A DNA stretch of 60,000 nucleotides from positions 610,586-670,585 of the forward strand of contig NMRA01000182.1 of NCBI GenBank assembly GCA_002633005.1, in the 5' to 3' direction. Made by a program: the position numbers and the translations under genes. Below the pieces are notes generated by a model, which saw only the letters and a list, made by a program, of their open reading frames with translations, had not been told where the DNA came from and made no database searches. Origin of the DNA: Phoronis australis (taxonomy: Eukaryota; Phoronida; Phoronidae). Below, piece after piece: positions 11,601 to 26,600 of this stretch; within the stretch, counting starts at the first letter, position 1; every line of letters begins with the position of its first letter.

Positions 11601-14600
11601 CTGGCGCGGTCGCAAATCCACTGGCCCGGTCGCAAATCCGCTGGCCCGGTCCGCGCCACCAGGACAGCGTGTATTTCAAACGCTGAAGCACAAAACACCA
11701 AGAGACTTATCGGACAAACAAGATAAAATGCTAGCTATATTTCGAGACCACATGTCTCATCATCAGGCAATGGGTAAATTGAACATATAGGGCTTTCTTC
11801 CGTGTGAAGATAGGAGATTGTTTAGAGACTACGAGTGAGTATATCACAAATTGTATATCAAAAAGTACAGTCGTGCCTTCAACCAAATTTGTGCCCACAT
11901 ATATATATGTACATGCAAATGTGTATGTATGCCGTTTTCTCATTTCGTCTGCCCGTCCGGCGTCTATCCTTTAGTCTACTTATCTCAAAAACCCCTCCAA
12001 AGGTGTACCCAGAGTTTAACGAACTGGAGGTTCAAGTGAAATGACAAGTTTCTGATGAGAATTCTGAAAACCGGTTATGAGTTTTCATGGGTCGTTCGAG
12101 TTCGAGAGAATTTTTGGGTGGATTCGGCTACCGCTGTGCCCCGTAGTGGCAATTTTAGATTTTTACGTTAGCCTCCATAGACCCAATTCACGCGGCGGAC
12201 ATTAAAATCCAAAGCGAGACTCACTGCGATAAACAAAGCGAAAGTTGACATAGCCCGAGTTAAATGGCCTGTCTTTAGAGTCCAACCTGGATATTAAATC
12301 TTAAAAATTTGCCGACAATTAACCACCGAGACGTAGAAAAGTACATTAGAGAACAAGTTAATGCACCAAAGATTTGCCTGACCAAAGGGTATATTTTTTG
12401 GAAAACTTATTTTCGAAACATGAAAAGTAAATATGGCCAAATTGCGGCGATCTTAGTGTTACTGATTAGGTATTATGCTGAATGCAGGGTTACGCATCTT
12501 CTTGTAATTAAATTGTTGATAAAAATGCTTTCTACATGAACCAGGTCATCTGCTCGTATTTTTGACGAGTTGAACTGAGATATATTCGACAGTGGTGGCT
12601 CATTGCATCTTGCTGTCATGTCAGTGGCGGATCTAGGATATCGCAAGGGGGGCCCAACATTTTGTCCGGCTGTAATGCGCAAACCACGATTGTAGATGCG
12701 TATAGCACTGAATGGGGGAGGAATTTTTTTGTTTTTTCCTCTAGAAATCAAGCATTTTCCTTGATTCCTGAAGTATTATCCAAGAAAAAAGGCAAAAAAA
12801 AAAACACGGAGAACGTGTCAAACAGGAAAATCCTCCCCTGCCCCCCCCCTAAATCCGCCTATGCATGTGCAAGTATAGTCACACCTGGTTTAATTTGTTG
12901 ATCAAGAATATTAACATCAAACATAGCCTGATCCTGGTGAGGTAGGGACTTCACCGGGACTAACAGTTGATTTGTCATTGACCTGATAGAATAATTGATG
13001 TTATTAAATATATTTTAATTAAAATAAAAAACAGGCTCGTAATTGAAAATAAAAATTATTTGACCATCAATTCTGATTTCTTGGTTTTAATAATTCTTAG
13101 TCTATTTCATGTATTAGGTTTCAAATATCAATCTGGACCAAGCTGAATTTTACAATTAAATCACCTAATTCGTTCGTCCAAAGCATTACCTCGTTTTAGA
13201 ACTCGATTCAGTTAACTGGACAGAGCAATCATAGTTATCATGTTTCCAGGAGCCTCGTTCGAGGTCGGGGAACTGAGATGCCTGTGTCTTCTGAGAGGAG
13301 ATTTTTTTCGCTGAGTGAGGGAAAGCACTACCTCCTGATCACCATCAATAACACTCATAGGCTCTGCCTCAATTTAAAGTACCGTAGCAGCACCTGTGCG
13401 GTTACAAGTGATTTGAACTTTGGATCGAGAGAAAATTCAGTCACTAGGGGAATTTTTAGGCTTCGTCAGTGGGGGAATTTCGCGTGACTTTCAATATCTT
13501 TGAGAGGGAAATGGGGCCGATATTCGGCCCCAAAATAGACGGATTGAGAGCCCTGTCCTTTTTGGAAAGAAAATGCATCATGTTTCCAGTGGCGGATCTA
13601 GGATAGCATAAGGGGGGGGGGGCCCAACATGTTGCCTCGGAAAATTGGGCAAGGCGCGATTGTATGCATAGGCGCCCTGAAGGTTGCGGGGGCCGGCGAT
13701 GTGAGCTGCTGTTCTCAAAATCTATCGAAGGACTAAAAAGAAGAAGGCAACACAATTCCGCCGCGTTCCGCCCCCCTCCCCCTCCTCGTCCGCTGCCCTT
13801 CCTAGTTCGTGAACTCCATATTTCCTCACGCTTCACGATGTTGCTGTTTTATTTTTCTTGCACCAGCCAAGGGGCCCCCCTAAATCCGCCTATGTGTTTC
13901 AACCCTTAGTCATGAGCCTGGCTGGCTCGAAGATTCTCCGGTCGTTGCTATCGATGCTTGACAACCAGAGATGCGACAAAAAATTATCTAACTTTTCGAA
14001 AACATTTATAAATTTTACACGGACATATTTTCCTTCGTCGCGGCCTATGCAACGCTTCCGAACCTCAACGTCCCTAGGGATTGTAAAGCAGACAGTTGGG
14101 TGTCCGTATTTTTTCTAGCCGTTCGAGCTACGTGGCCCTACTCTACTTAGTCTACTATGCCGGTAAGCTAACAGAGCTATCGTAGCTAGCCTCGTTTTGG
14201 AACGCGCCTCCTGTTGGCGTGAATTGGGTCTGTATCTACGGATCTACCTTGCCATTCTCAGACGGTTTCTATGTCATCTGTGGTAATTTTTTGTGTGCTT
14301 TTGGCATCCGTCTCTACATCTGTCAAACCGCTGGAAGGATCAAACGTGTTTTTATCGAGAAGAACACAACTTAGTTGATTTTCGGACGGATCCAAATAGC
14401 TGTCGCGCCGCCTAGTGGAAATTCACTTTTTCTTTGTGTATGCCTTTGTAGCTACCAAATTCTTTAATGTTTTTTCATGAAATTTATCATATAGATTTCA
14501 GTTAAGGAGGCGACCACGACACGTTCACATTTTCAAATGAATTCAACTTATTCTGCTTTCGCAAGTGGTCAGCTTTATGGTTTTGCGTCTGTGCGTCCGC

Positions 14601-17600
14601 CTCTCTATCCGCAAAAGCTCTTGAAAGATATTGACATGTTTCAATTGGGATGAACACGACTGACGGAAATTTTCGGACAAGTCCAACTACTGTGGCACCT
14701 CCTAATGGCCTTGGAAAATCTGTTTGTTCCTCTGCCTAAATATTTACTAAGTTCCTTGATAAATCTTCATGAAATGTGGTATGAATGTGTTTCAGTTGAG
14801 GAGAGTACGCCTGACGTTGATTGTGGGACGAGTCCGACTACTATGACTTCCCCTAGAGGGAATTTAGGTTTTGTTTGCGTAATATCTGTTTCTCTACCGA
14901 GTTCCTTCATGAATTTTCACGGAATCGGCAAATAAGTTTCTGTCAAGGAGACGACGGCACATGCCTTGTTTCAGAGGATTTTGATTTACACTGCAATCCC
15001 TCAGTGATCTTTATTTTTTACTTCGTGAGAGACACTTTATTTTCAACCAGTGTGACGACAACTAAATTTCGCCTCGTTGATAAAAAATTGCGACAAATTT
15101 CCACTTTATTAGCACTAAACAATTTTATTTCTTTAGCACTTACAGTGATCTCATTCATCGTCGCGGTGATTCGTGAATCGAGCCACCATAGATACTCGTT
15201 AAAGTCTATGGATACATGTCCTGGGTTTAGCTAAGTAATGACAAAATATCTTTGATAATGAAGAGGACACTTGCTATTGTTGTTGAACTCTATTACAGAA
15301 CCAACTGCCGGGTTGACCGGATTTCAAGTTTAACATCCCGTGTATTTTAGAAGTAAAAAATGCTTGCATTGCCTTTGAATGTTAAAATACTTCAATAGTC
15401 TTTGATACATATCAACCAGTCAGTTGGCCGGGCACCTAAGTGTCTTCCATGTAAAGATCAACAGAATGTTTTTAAGCACAGCCGGTTGGTAAATAAGATC
15501 CTAGATTGTGTGAGAGATTCTTGAGTTTCTGTGAGATAAGTCGACAGTACTATCTCTGTAAAGGTGGACTTCAGTTAAACATTGGTACCTTTTAATCTCT
15601 AATAACAATATTTTCGTCTTTTTGCAGGCGAGGGCACAGAATGTCTATTATGTCACGCCACAGGGACCAGCAACGAACGGCGGGAGCACTGTGGTACGCA
15701 TACGAATGTTAGCATAAACAACACATATCGATAACCATTTATATATATTTAAGACGTAGTTATTGTTTAACTTTGTGACGGAAGAAGGGTTTATCGCAGA
15801 TTTAAATATAGATTGTGCGCAACATGTGAGAATGTGTTTGCCTATATCTTGAACCAATGAAAAATAGATAAATATTTCCGTGTTCAAATACAGTAATGTT
15901 TGAAATCAAGGAACGTCCTGCAGTAATCTAGAATACCTCACACAGTGTAGTCGTGGAAATGTTCGTCATGGGTTGTGGGAATCAGAAATTACTTCAGTCA
16001 TTTGTGAGAGTTATCCATTTTCTGATTCAGTAAAATTGATTATGAACATTTACCTTATTGTAACTGATCTCAAACAATTCTTTGCTAGGATTACCATGAT
16101 AGGTGGTTACTGAGCTTGGGGTGAATAGTGATAGTAGGCGTGTACCGGTCATACCATGCTCGGCGCACGGTATGCGGAGCGCGGGCTGAAAATCATAAGC
16201 AATCTCTGTCTCTGACGAACAAGTGTATAACTACAATTTACACAAATGGGTGTTCTTTTTTCATAAGTTTTGTAAGTAGATATCATCTGGTCATAAACGC
16301 TGAGATCACAGCGTTCCGAAACCCCCGATACGTTTATACGAGAACACAAGCGACCGCAACCCATATCAAAATATTTGGATATTTTTAACGGGATAGGGCC
16401 GAACTATAGCTTCAGGCATGCGCCTATTACATTATTTCCCTCACAAATCGGAACACTTGAGCCTGCGATTGTGACCCGTCCTTTTATATGACTGATTGAA
16501 ATACTCATAGAATGTCGCTTACATTGCGATGTGATGTAACATTGCATTTTCCAGCATATATTAGCCCAGACTCTCACGGTCAACACGCGTGATGCTACAC
16601 GCAAAGCATTTGCAGGGTGAAAGTCCAGACAAACTTCGGCTTCCAGTATGTTATCATGCGCGCACAGAGAAACAAAAAGTCCGAGAAAACGAGACAAAAA
16701 GTCCACTAAAAAGGCGCAAACACACAATTCACAACCCTGGACGTGGTACCCCGTTTTTTATTTTTTTAGTCCTTCGGCCTTTTTGTCGGTAAAAGGTCCA
16801 CATCGTCGGAAATTCGAGGCCCCATATTATAGGCTGGGTGGGCGCATGGTTATTTTATGCGTGTGGGATATTCATCATTGGAATTCGTCAGTGCAATCTC
16901 CTATCCAAATTTTCCGCACGCACAAACTATTGTCATGAATACAAATGATTTGTGGCGAGTTGTGGAAGAGACGACTGAAATCCATTGTCACGATAATGTG
17001 ACTGTCGCCGGCGAGACATTGTGTGCCTATTACGTCATCTCTTTGAGGGATCACGTGCTTGTGGATGGTCACGTGGACTCCTGGCATGAAATTTCTTGAC
17101 GTGAAATCTTCCTGACGTGTGAAATTTTCCTGACGTAATAAATTTTCTGTCCTGGCGTGATAAATTTTCGGTCCTGACGTGTTAAATTTTGATCCTGAGG
17201 TGATAAATCCAGTATCCTGCAAACAATTTAATTCTTGAATAGAAAATTTGTTACTATTATTAAAAAGAAAGTCATTAGAAAATTTGTGTCCTGGATTTTT
17301 TCCGCTTTGGCTTTCCATTCTCTGCTCCTTCAGTAAAATTCTCTCAGTGCGAGCACAGTCTGTCCCCTTGAACCGCTGTTGTGACCTGTTGCAAAAACCC
17401 AAACACGATAGCCGCTTCGCTTTATATAAAATTACCAACACTGACAAGATACTTTAAATCTTTTAATGTTCACTCCACGTTGCACCGCCTAGAATTCCCT
17501 ATAGACATTTGGAGGTTACGTTCCGTCTACCACGCACCAACACTGCTTTAGGTAAATATCTACAGATACAATGAAAGTAAAACAAATTGAACCACCAACA

Positions 17601-20600
17601 TTATTATTTATGCCAAATAACTGGATTCACACTGTTTAGCTGGCTAAAAACGAAAATTGAATTAAGCCTTTTACACTCATAAAATCGGTTTCATAGTACT
17701 CCTTGCCGTGATGGGGTTCTCTTTTCGTTACCAACAAGAACACCGAAACCATTATCGTCTCAAAAAAAAAAAACAGTTTCAGAGTTTATTGGAGTTGGTC
17801 AACCCTAAAATGGCGCATGTGCATGGATTGGCTGTGATTTGAGCCGGCAACGGAATTGAAATCCCATCACTGTAAGAGATACTATGAGATCGGTGAAAAG
17901 GCCCAATGCGATTTTCGTTTTTCAACCAGTTCAACGGGACGAAATGACGCTCACAACTAGTTCAAACTGATCAAGAAAACGTATAGAACTTCGGGGTCAT
18001 TTGTCGTCCTCATACTGGGCCCTCCATATTTCTATCGTTTGATATGTCAACAGGATGACTCAAAATTAATACTCCTCTCCAGAAAGAAGGCTTTACAAAC
18101 GGGCCTTAATGACAGACGAACACAGCGTGCCAAGTGGCTAGTTGAATGGGTTAGGATTTCAATACTGAACAAAAAGACTGTTGAATGTCAAGCATTGGAC
18201 GTTATGGCGTGGGGAAAGAGCAGATTACTCAATTGTGTTTTGTGCTTCCTTCGACGATTTCAAACCAGTGATGTAATAATTCGATTTAGTATGTTTACTG
18301 ACTCGAGGTAGTGAATGCGTATAATGTTCACCGACTTTATGGTGAAGACATGACACACCCAAAGTAGCAAACAGAAATGTATAGCACCAGTCATCGTGTA
18401 ATGTACATCAAACGTTGCTCACCAAGGTTTCCACAGAGTGTCACATTCTTTTAACTTTTTCACATGAAAGAATGATTTCGTTGTCAAACCCTACTTACTT
18501 TTTAGAAGTTTTGAAAAGTGTTTAGTTGTTACGTAAGCGTCAAACCGGCGTAGCTGAATAAACCAGTCCAAAAAATGTTTTCATGCGTCTACATACGTAT
18601 ATTTATATATGTAGGTGCATTATGCCGTCATCCCCGTCCATCCGCCCTGCTGTGACTGCACTAGGCATTTCGGTTACCGCTGTGCTCCCTAGTGGCAGTT
18701 TTAGACTTTTACATTCGCTTCAATCTACAATCTACCTAGGACATTACTCCCAGAATCTACCGAGTTTCTTGAAGAATTTTCATGACACTTGGCAGAAAGT
18801 TTTTGTTATGAACACAACACCACGACCAAATTTTCCGAAGGGCCCTACGTAACCTGGCCCTAAGGTGGTCACTTTCATTTTTTGTGTCAAAGGGTCGTTA
18901 TGAAATTGTACAGATGTGTTCCTATTGAGTCGAGCACGGATGACGTTGATTTATGGTCGCGTCGAACTATTGCGTATATCCTCCTATCAACACAAGTTTC
19001 TTGATGAGTTCTGACAAAATTTGGCAAATAGGATTCTGTTAAAGAGGAGACTACACGTTGCCATTAGCAGATCTAGCCAACATTTTCTGTGACTCCTACT
19101 TCTAATTGTTGAATTTACTTTTGCGTCAATTTTTAGCGTGTACCTCTCTATCTGCTAAAGGATCATTATAAAATTTTACACAAGTGATCCTATTGTACGA
19201 ACTTTGAAATCTGCGCATATGCAAACAACGACATTATTGTCACTAAACCATTCTCAAGACAAATGTTCACGATATTCCTGTCAGGTAACACAGGTGGAGA
19301 AAAGTCTGCACATTCTGGCGTAGATTTGCGGGAGAGTTCAACTACTGTTGGGTACCTTACTGACAAATTTTTTTTATGAAATTTGGTATATGTGTTCCAG
19401 CTGAAGAAAGTATGCCTCACCTTGCTTTTGGGACGAATCCATCAACTATGGCGTCCCCTAGTGGCAATTTAGGTTTTCTTTGAACATCTTCACGAAATAG
19501 GCAAAACAAGTTTCTAGCACTTGCCTAATTTCAGACCGAGTTGATTTATATTGCGACCCCAGTGGCCTCTTTATTTTACAAATTACACGATACTAATAAA
19601 CACCCCCACATGCATACTGTTTGTAGTGCTGTTGTTGAGCCCTGTGTTGCTCTTGTTTCAAATACCTTACCGCAGAAATTATGTGACGTCGTGGCTATTA
19701 CTGACTACCATACCTTTTAGTTTCGAGACCTGTTTTGAGCAGTAGTATTAGTCTATATATAAATGCCCTTATAACCTTTACAAGAAAATAAAACGGCAAA
19801 AATAATGCATTAATTCGTTGATAAAAACTTAACGAGACACAGTTAACAAAAATTCCATGTTTTAAAAATGTATTTTCCTTTATATTCGCCAATGTAGAAC
19901 ACAGGAAGAGTTTCGTCAGTCGAAAGGTATTATGCTCTTGTGATGGTACACATCGGCTGTTATAAGATCAAAATTTTAATGTTCACAACAGGTGGAACCC
20001 GTTCTTGCTGACAATGCAGAATTAGATGACCACGAAACAGATTTCTCCAAGGACGAGAACGCCCAGAGAGGCAACTGGTCAGGACGACTGGATTTTCTGC
20101 TCTCTTGTCTTGGGTACGCCGTAGGACTCGGAAACGTATGGAGATTCCCTTACCTGTGTTACAAGAATGGAGGCGGTAGGTACGGCCACCAGGTGGCTCT
20201 TGTGCATTGCAGTCGAACTAAGAGTAACAGAACAGCAACTGTCTTGTATTGAGAATTGTGTTGTTAATCTACTAACACTCCGATGGAAAAGAATTCAATT
20301 CTTAACTCTTTGGTAAACTTAGTCGTATGTCCAATGTGGCTAAAATGTTTCTCAATGTTTAATTTTAATTCTCCTGTGTACAACTGACGATAGAAACCAA
20401 AATTCGAATTCTGGTGAAAAGATAGTTGTATTAGCGTAAGAGTAATTTTTAGTGCTGAATGAATTTTTTATGCAGGTTACTTTTATTGTGAAAATGACTG
20501 AAACCAGTGCATTTATTTATTAAGTATAGCTCTTGTGTTTGTATCCATTTTAAAACTATATTGAACGCTGCTTCAGCTGGTCAAGACAAAATACGAGCAA

Positions 20601-23600
20601 AGGAGTTACGCCGTATTACTTAAACGGAGCTCAACATACCTTTAAAATCTGTCCTGCAACACTACCTTGAATTTGAAGTGTGTGAGCCTTTGGAGATTTT
20701 CAACTTAATCAAGCACTGCAAGTCGTACTCGCTGCTATTAATTATGCATTCTTTCTCTGTCTTTGTAGGCGCCTTCTTCATTCCCTACTGTATCATGTTG
20801 TTCTTTGTCGGCATACCCATCTTCTTCTTGGAGCTGTCTCTTGGCCAGTTCAGCAGTTCGGGGCCCCTCACATGTTGGAGATTTGCCCCTGCATTCACCG
20901 GTGAGGACAGCTTTTCGTCGCATTTTTCACAGCCTTTCGCCCCATTCTGTCGATCCTCTAATAATGGAGTTGATCATTCAGATTCTTCAGTAAAAACCAA
21001 AGCGTGACGCCAACGAAAAGTATCGAGTTGTTTTTCAGATAATTGTTTTCGTATGGTACAGGGACGTTACTAAAATTGAAAGAGGGTATTACTTAGTAAC
21101 GTACTCCTCTTGTCACTCTGGGTAGATGACACATGAAGTCTCGAAGAAATATATAAAATTTATATTTTGTTTGAATTTTGATTAAATGTCAATTCACGTC
21201 TTCGAGATGCTGTGCGCCACACATGTCGCCATGAAATATTTATTCAAAATGTGACTGCAGTTGCTAGCACATGTTTCAATATTACCATAGTGAATTAAAA
21301 CTGTAAAATATTTGCTTAGTGTTCGGTGTCGATTTTTTCAGTAGAAGCAAAGATTGAACTAAAACTTTTATCTTGGGTTTCAATTAAAATGTCAATTCTT
21401 ACAAAATGTACAAATCTCTCTGTCTCGTTTCATTCGTGCTCTCACGAACTATTGTCTTACTAAACATGTGTGTTACAGGTATTGGCGTTGCTATGGTAAT
21501 TGTTTCCGCACTGGTGTCCATCTACTATAACATGATCATAGCCTGGTCCATCTACTACCTCTGCGCCTCGTTCACTTCCGATTTACCTTGGAACCACTGT
21601 CCCGAAGACCGCTCATCACCAAGTAAGTAACAGTTTCACCTATTTGTTGCAGCACGTTGAAGACTAAGTGCCAGTCGGAAATAAGAGTACAACGACCATT
21701 TAGAAATAGCGAGCCAAAAAAAAAAGAACTGTGTAGGGATTGTTATGATGAAACTAAATTGAAGCTAATAAATGTCTGTAATTTAGATGATTGTTAAAAT
21801 TTCTTTAGTTCAAGATGTACTGTCATACATTACCATTGACCGGAAGCATCATACCAATGCAATGCACCGGAATTCAAGTTAACACACCTTTATTCTTAAA
21901 ATTTCTAGGAAGATCCCCCAACCCCCCTCAATTCCCATACTCGGACACCTTAGCTGAGTCATTTGTGAGGAATCACCGAAAAATTTTTTGCTCCCCCTCT
22001 ACATGCTGAAAATGCCATGTTCAAGATGACTTGACATATGCGAATGGTTCATTGCTTTCTTATTTACATGCTTTTGCGTCTGCAAAAATGGACAGAGTCG
22101 ATGATTCTTGTCATTTACAAACAAAATTTGTAAGAAGTATTTGTTTCAGTCATTTTTGGTGCAGGTTGAAATTAGGTAAAATCGAGATCTCTCTTCTCCA
22201 AACAGAAAATTCCGTGGATGATTTTTGTCACACTAGCGTATCCGATCTAGGATCTCGCAAGGATACCAACCACAATTCTGCATTAGGGAAAATGTTCGCG
22301 TAAGGCTGAATAGTTATGGTCGCGTCCGGAGTACCCCCTAAGTCCAATTGTGGGTAACACTTGAAGAAATCGATGTTTCGGCGCATTTTGAAGTAGGTTG
22401 ATGACATTAAGAGTAAATCTTTATCACATGCCCACCAAACGGCGCATTCCAGAACCGCCTTTCTTCTATACATGATCCCGCATGCGTTGTATTTTTCAGT
22501 GTGTCTTCTGAGGATGCCTGACATGCATGTCGACAACTGTACGTCGAGTGTGAACGTAACTTTGTTCCGCAACATGACCGACGGAGTCTGTTATGACACT
22601 AAGAAAAAGGCCATGGTGGGAGTGTTCAATAGTACGGCATTCACAGCGATGGGATACAAGCGCTCGACTCCCGCCGAAAACTACCTCGAGTATGCACTAT
22701 TTATTATGCGTCCACATCTTTATTTGTTGGTGCAAATTGCTGTCACCTCTGTTAGGGCGCCCGGACGTCAGACGTGTGCGGCTGTATCTCCTAAACCCTT
22801 GCAACATCGTAATGAAATTTGGCAGACGTGTTCCTTTGCGGCTGATGGCAGACGACAACAAGTTTTGGACAGATCCGACTACCGCTCTGTCCCCTAGTAG
22901 CAATTTTAGTTTTTTTACATTTGGTTCTGTATCTTTAGAGTTCTTGAATGGATTTTCATAAGATTTAGCACACAGGTTTCTATTAAGGAGAGGACAGTGC
23001 CTTTCCGTTTTGGGCGGATCTGACGTATTTTGCGACTTGGTGGGAATTAAAAAATCGAGTACGTTTTTGACGTCCGCCTGTCTATCCGCCAAACCGCTCA
23101 AGGGATCACTATGAAAACTTGCAGATATGTACCTGATGAAAAGACCGCGGCTAACACTGATTTTTGGACAGGTTCGACTATTCTGGGCTCCCTTGCAGCA
23201 ATTTCTTTTTGTTTTACTTCCCCACGGTCATATATACATAACTCTTTTGGATGACCTGTGTGAAATTTGGCATACATGTTCCTATGGAGATAGTTACGGA
23301 TGACTACGAGTTTCAGACCTATCCGACAACAGCTGCGTTCTCTTGTGGCAATTTTACTTGTTTTTACGTTTGCCTCAGCCGTTCGTTTGAGCTCATCCAT
23401 TTTTGTGAAATTTGGCAAATAGGTTTCTAGTACGGAGATAATTATTCCTTTCCATTTTCGGATTGATTCGAGGTGTTGCGGGCCACCTAGTGGCCAGTTT
23501 TATTTTTTCGAGTTCGTTTCTAGCGTCGGCCTTGTTATCCGCCAAACTGCTCAAAGGATCATTATGAATTGTAGCACTTATGTTCCGGGCCGATGAGAAG

Positions 23601-26600
23601 ACCATGGCTGGCGTTGATTTTGGAATGTGTCTGAGACCTGTGGCGTCTCCTAGTAGCTCCTGATTCCTTTACAGGATGCTTTTGAACATTTGCATGTTTT
23701 TTCCTGTTGATGTGACAATGGCTTGCCACCGTTTTGCCTCCTAATGGCAATTTTGTTTATTACCTTTGACACAAAATCTTAAGAATTTTTTCATGATATT
23801 TGGCAAAGACGTTTCTATTATGAAGATGACAGCACCTTTCATATTTGGGATGGATTTGGCATATGATGCGCCATCTAATAGCCATTTTCTTGATATTAAA
23901 ATCACCCCAACAAGCACACAGTTTGCGTTGCAGTCATGGTGGGATTTCAAGTTTCCCCGTTGCTCTTGTGTTTTTGGTCTTTAGTATTCTAAAATTAATT
24001 TCATAACGCAGGAGTAAGACTAAGACACAAATATAATCATGGCTGCTTCAAAAGCAGACCATAGTACTGCAGTAAATTTCCCCTTTAATTTTACTAATTA
24101 AAATTCAAAGGGCCTGCGTTATTATAATTGTCTATGGGCGTTTATAACGAACTAATCAATCTCTCACTCACTGCTACAAACTAACGGCAGGCCAAAATCA
24201 ATTTTTTTTTCAAAATAAATATAGCCTTATCTTTGAAGTTTATGGTAAAACTATTTCATACGTACGTTGCAGATACGTTGCCTTGGGAACGGCCTACAGT
24301 CCAGGTATCCATAACATCGGAGGTATTCGTTGGGACCTGAGTCTCTGTCTTCTGGCAGCTTGGTTCATTATCTTCCTCAGCTTAATCAAAGGAATTAAGT
24401 CTTCCGGAAAGGTAATCTTGAACTTGAAAATACTCTCTGCCACATTATGGGCGCATTTAGACCCATGCGCATGCATAATTTCATTAAAGGTATTATGAAA
24501 TAACAAAAAACAAACTGGAACATTCAGCTCAAACACGCGCATGTAGAAGGAACAATGATTCCCTTATAATCTAAATTTAGAGGCTTGCCGCTATGGGCGA
24601 AACACTTGAGGAAAATACCTGGGCATGAGTTTGATCTGCGAGTTTGCTTTATTCGATGTTGTTCCTATGTATTAAGCAAAAATAGAACACTCTCAGGGTG
24701 ATTTGGGCTCATATGGATCGAGATTCATATGACTTGATATGCCACCAGAGCGACTACTGATAATTCTAGTTCTATTTCTGTTTAGATTAACAAGTTGTTA
24801 CCTGTTTTCATGTTTGGCATCGTCTGCTCGCTTTGTATTCAGAGATTTTGGTTTCTACAGCACCTGAGTGGTCAGATCGCGAATATCGACTTCTGACGTC
24901 CGGGCAGCATGAATGAAAAGTGACATCCACGGCCAGACTGGTCAGTTTACGCCATACCGGAAGTTATAGTATCGCATTTTAGGCAATCACAGGACAAAAG
25001 TATCAGTGGTCGTGTAATAATGTTATGTTTTAAGACATGGCTCTGAGATATGTTTGAGGATACTCTGGAGCCATTTTAAAATCATGAGCCAAGTTTGAAA
25101 AACATGAATGATAAAAATCATAATGTATAATGAGCTAGGATCTCCAGTTTAAATATGATTTGTATCCTTGTAGGTCGTCTATTTTACTGCCCTATTTCCT
25201 TACGTCGTTTTGATCGTGTTGCTTGTTCGAGGCGCCCTGCTTGATGGTCATTTAGATGGTATTCGGTGGTATCTCTACCCAGACTTCAACAGACTCCTCA
25301 CCGCTGACGTAAGCTTCCTTGAAGTTGATTGTTAACCATAAAACTCCAGTTCTATGCTAAGACTTACGGTGCGTTGATAAAATATTTAAAGTGCTTAAAA
25401 CCAACAATTTCAAATCAAAACACCAAAACAACCCCCCACCAGGCGATCAGCTCTCAAATTAGAACACCCGAAAACTGTAACTGGCGATATGTTAATTAGG
25501 TGATCTCCTGTTACGAGAAGTGATTGGTCGATATACACGTTACGTAGAATCAGGATAATCAATCAGAGCACCAGGTATACTCCATTGTGTTTAGTTTGAA
25601 AGTCGGCAAAAGTTGCTGCTCGTTTTCCCACGGTTTATGATATNGGGGGGGGGTGACTGTGACTAGACCCTACTCCGTATTTGAGCACGCTGTGACTTTC
25701 ACTTTTGCTGTGGGACATCAGGGAAGCGCACATATGACACAAGTTTGTACAAGAAATTCGCGTATTGGTGGTATTACATACTGGCGCTGAGTGAGTTCAT
25801 ACGACACACTCATTTGCGTGGAGCTACAGTAAGAAACTCTCAATTAAAGTAACTTTTTTCTGTTTTCTCCTTTGTGAGAAACTGAATTCACGGTTATGAT
25901 ATGTAGTCTGTAAACGAAGGTTTAATGATGTTGTCAAAACAAGGTAAATAGTGGTTTTAGGCACTTTAATTCAAAAGAAAAGGACAATGCATGTGATCTT
26001 TCCTTCAATCGCTTGATCAGAAACCACATTCGAATACCTTTAAAGCAACGGGATGGAATTTTTTGTCCTTACCATTTTGGAATTCGCATCAACATTATCA
26101 CCATGGCTTTGCAAAACGTAAAAATAAACGACTGGTCCCAGTGTGGATAATAACTTAATGTCTGCCTGTTGTCAGCTGGTCTCATCAAATGGCCGCGGCA
26201 ACGGCAAACGCAATCTACACTTCGCTCACATAATAAGTACTATTACCCGTTTTTAGATTAAACTACTTTGACGTGCTCCCGCTCCCCACGGTTCTGCGCC
26301 GCTGTTTATCCTAAGGTTTGAGGGCATATAACAACACGTACTTGTTTTGTCCCAATGTCTGCTCTTGTTTATTTACCTGTCACCTTTCTGTCTCAAGGTA
26401 TGGAAAGATGCAGCTGTCCAGATCTTCTTCTCGCTCTCTGCTTCTTGGGGTGGACTGATCGCGCTCTCCAGTTACAACCGTTTCCATAACGACTGCTTCA
26501 GGGACACCATGATTGTGTGCTTTGGGAACTGTCTGACAAGTTTCTTTGCTGGTTTCGTCATCTTCTCTTACGTTGGTTATCTGGCCAAACAACTGGGAGT

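Larger units (their letters stand above)
12180..14230. mobile_element. 2.05-kb DNA element with 14-bp inverted ends
   Basis: GACCCAATTCACGC at 12180-12193 is the exact reverse complement of GCGTGAATTGGGTC at 14217-14230. The sequence outside the ends reads through as one copy of the tandem-subunit repeat (ACGTTAGCCTC then TGTATCTACGG), which marks this as an insertion. It holds no transposase frame, so it is non-autonomous, and two MITEs lie inside it. The target duplication is unclear. Confidence 0.65.

Noticed and set aside
16875-17447. 190-codon minus-strand open frame in SLC6 intron 2
   Set aside because: It crosses a minisatellite whose unit happens to lack stops in that frame. It has no recognisable motif and no splice or start context.
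19992-19994. GTG as an alternative start for the transporter
   Set aside because: It directly follows a splice acceptor and joins upstream exons in phase, so it is an internal Val codon.
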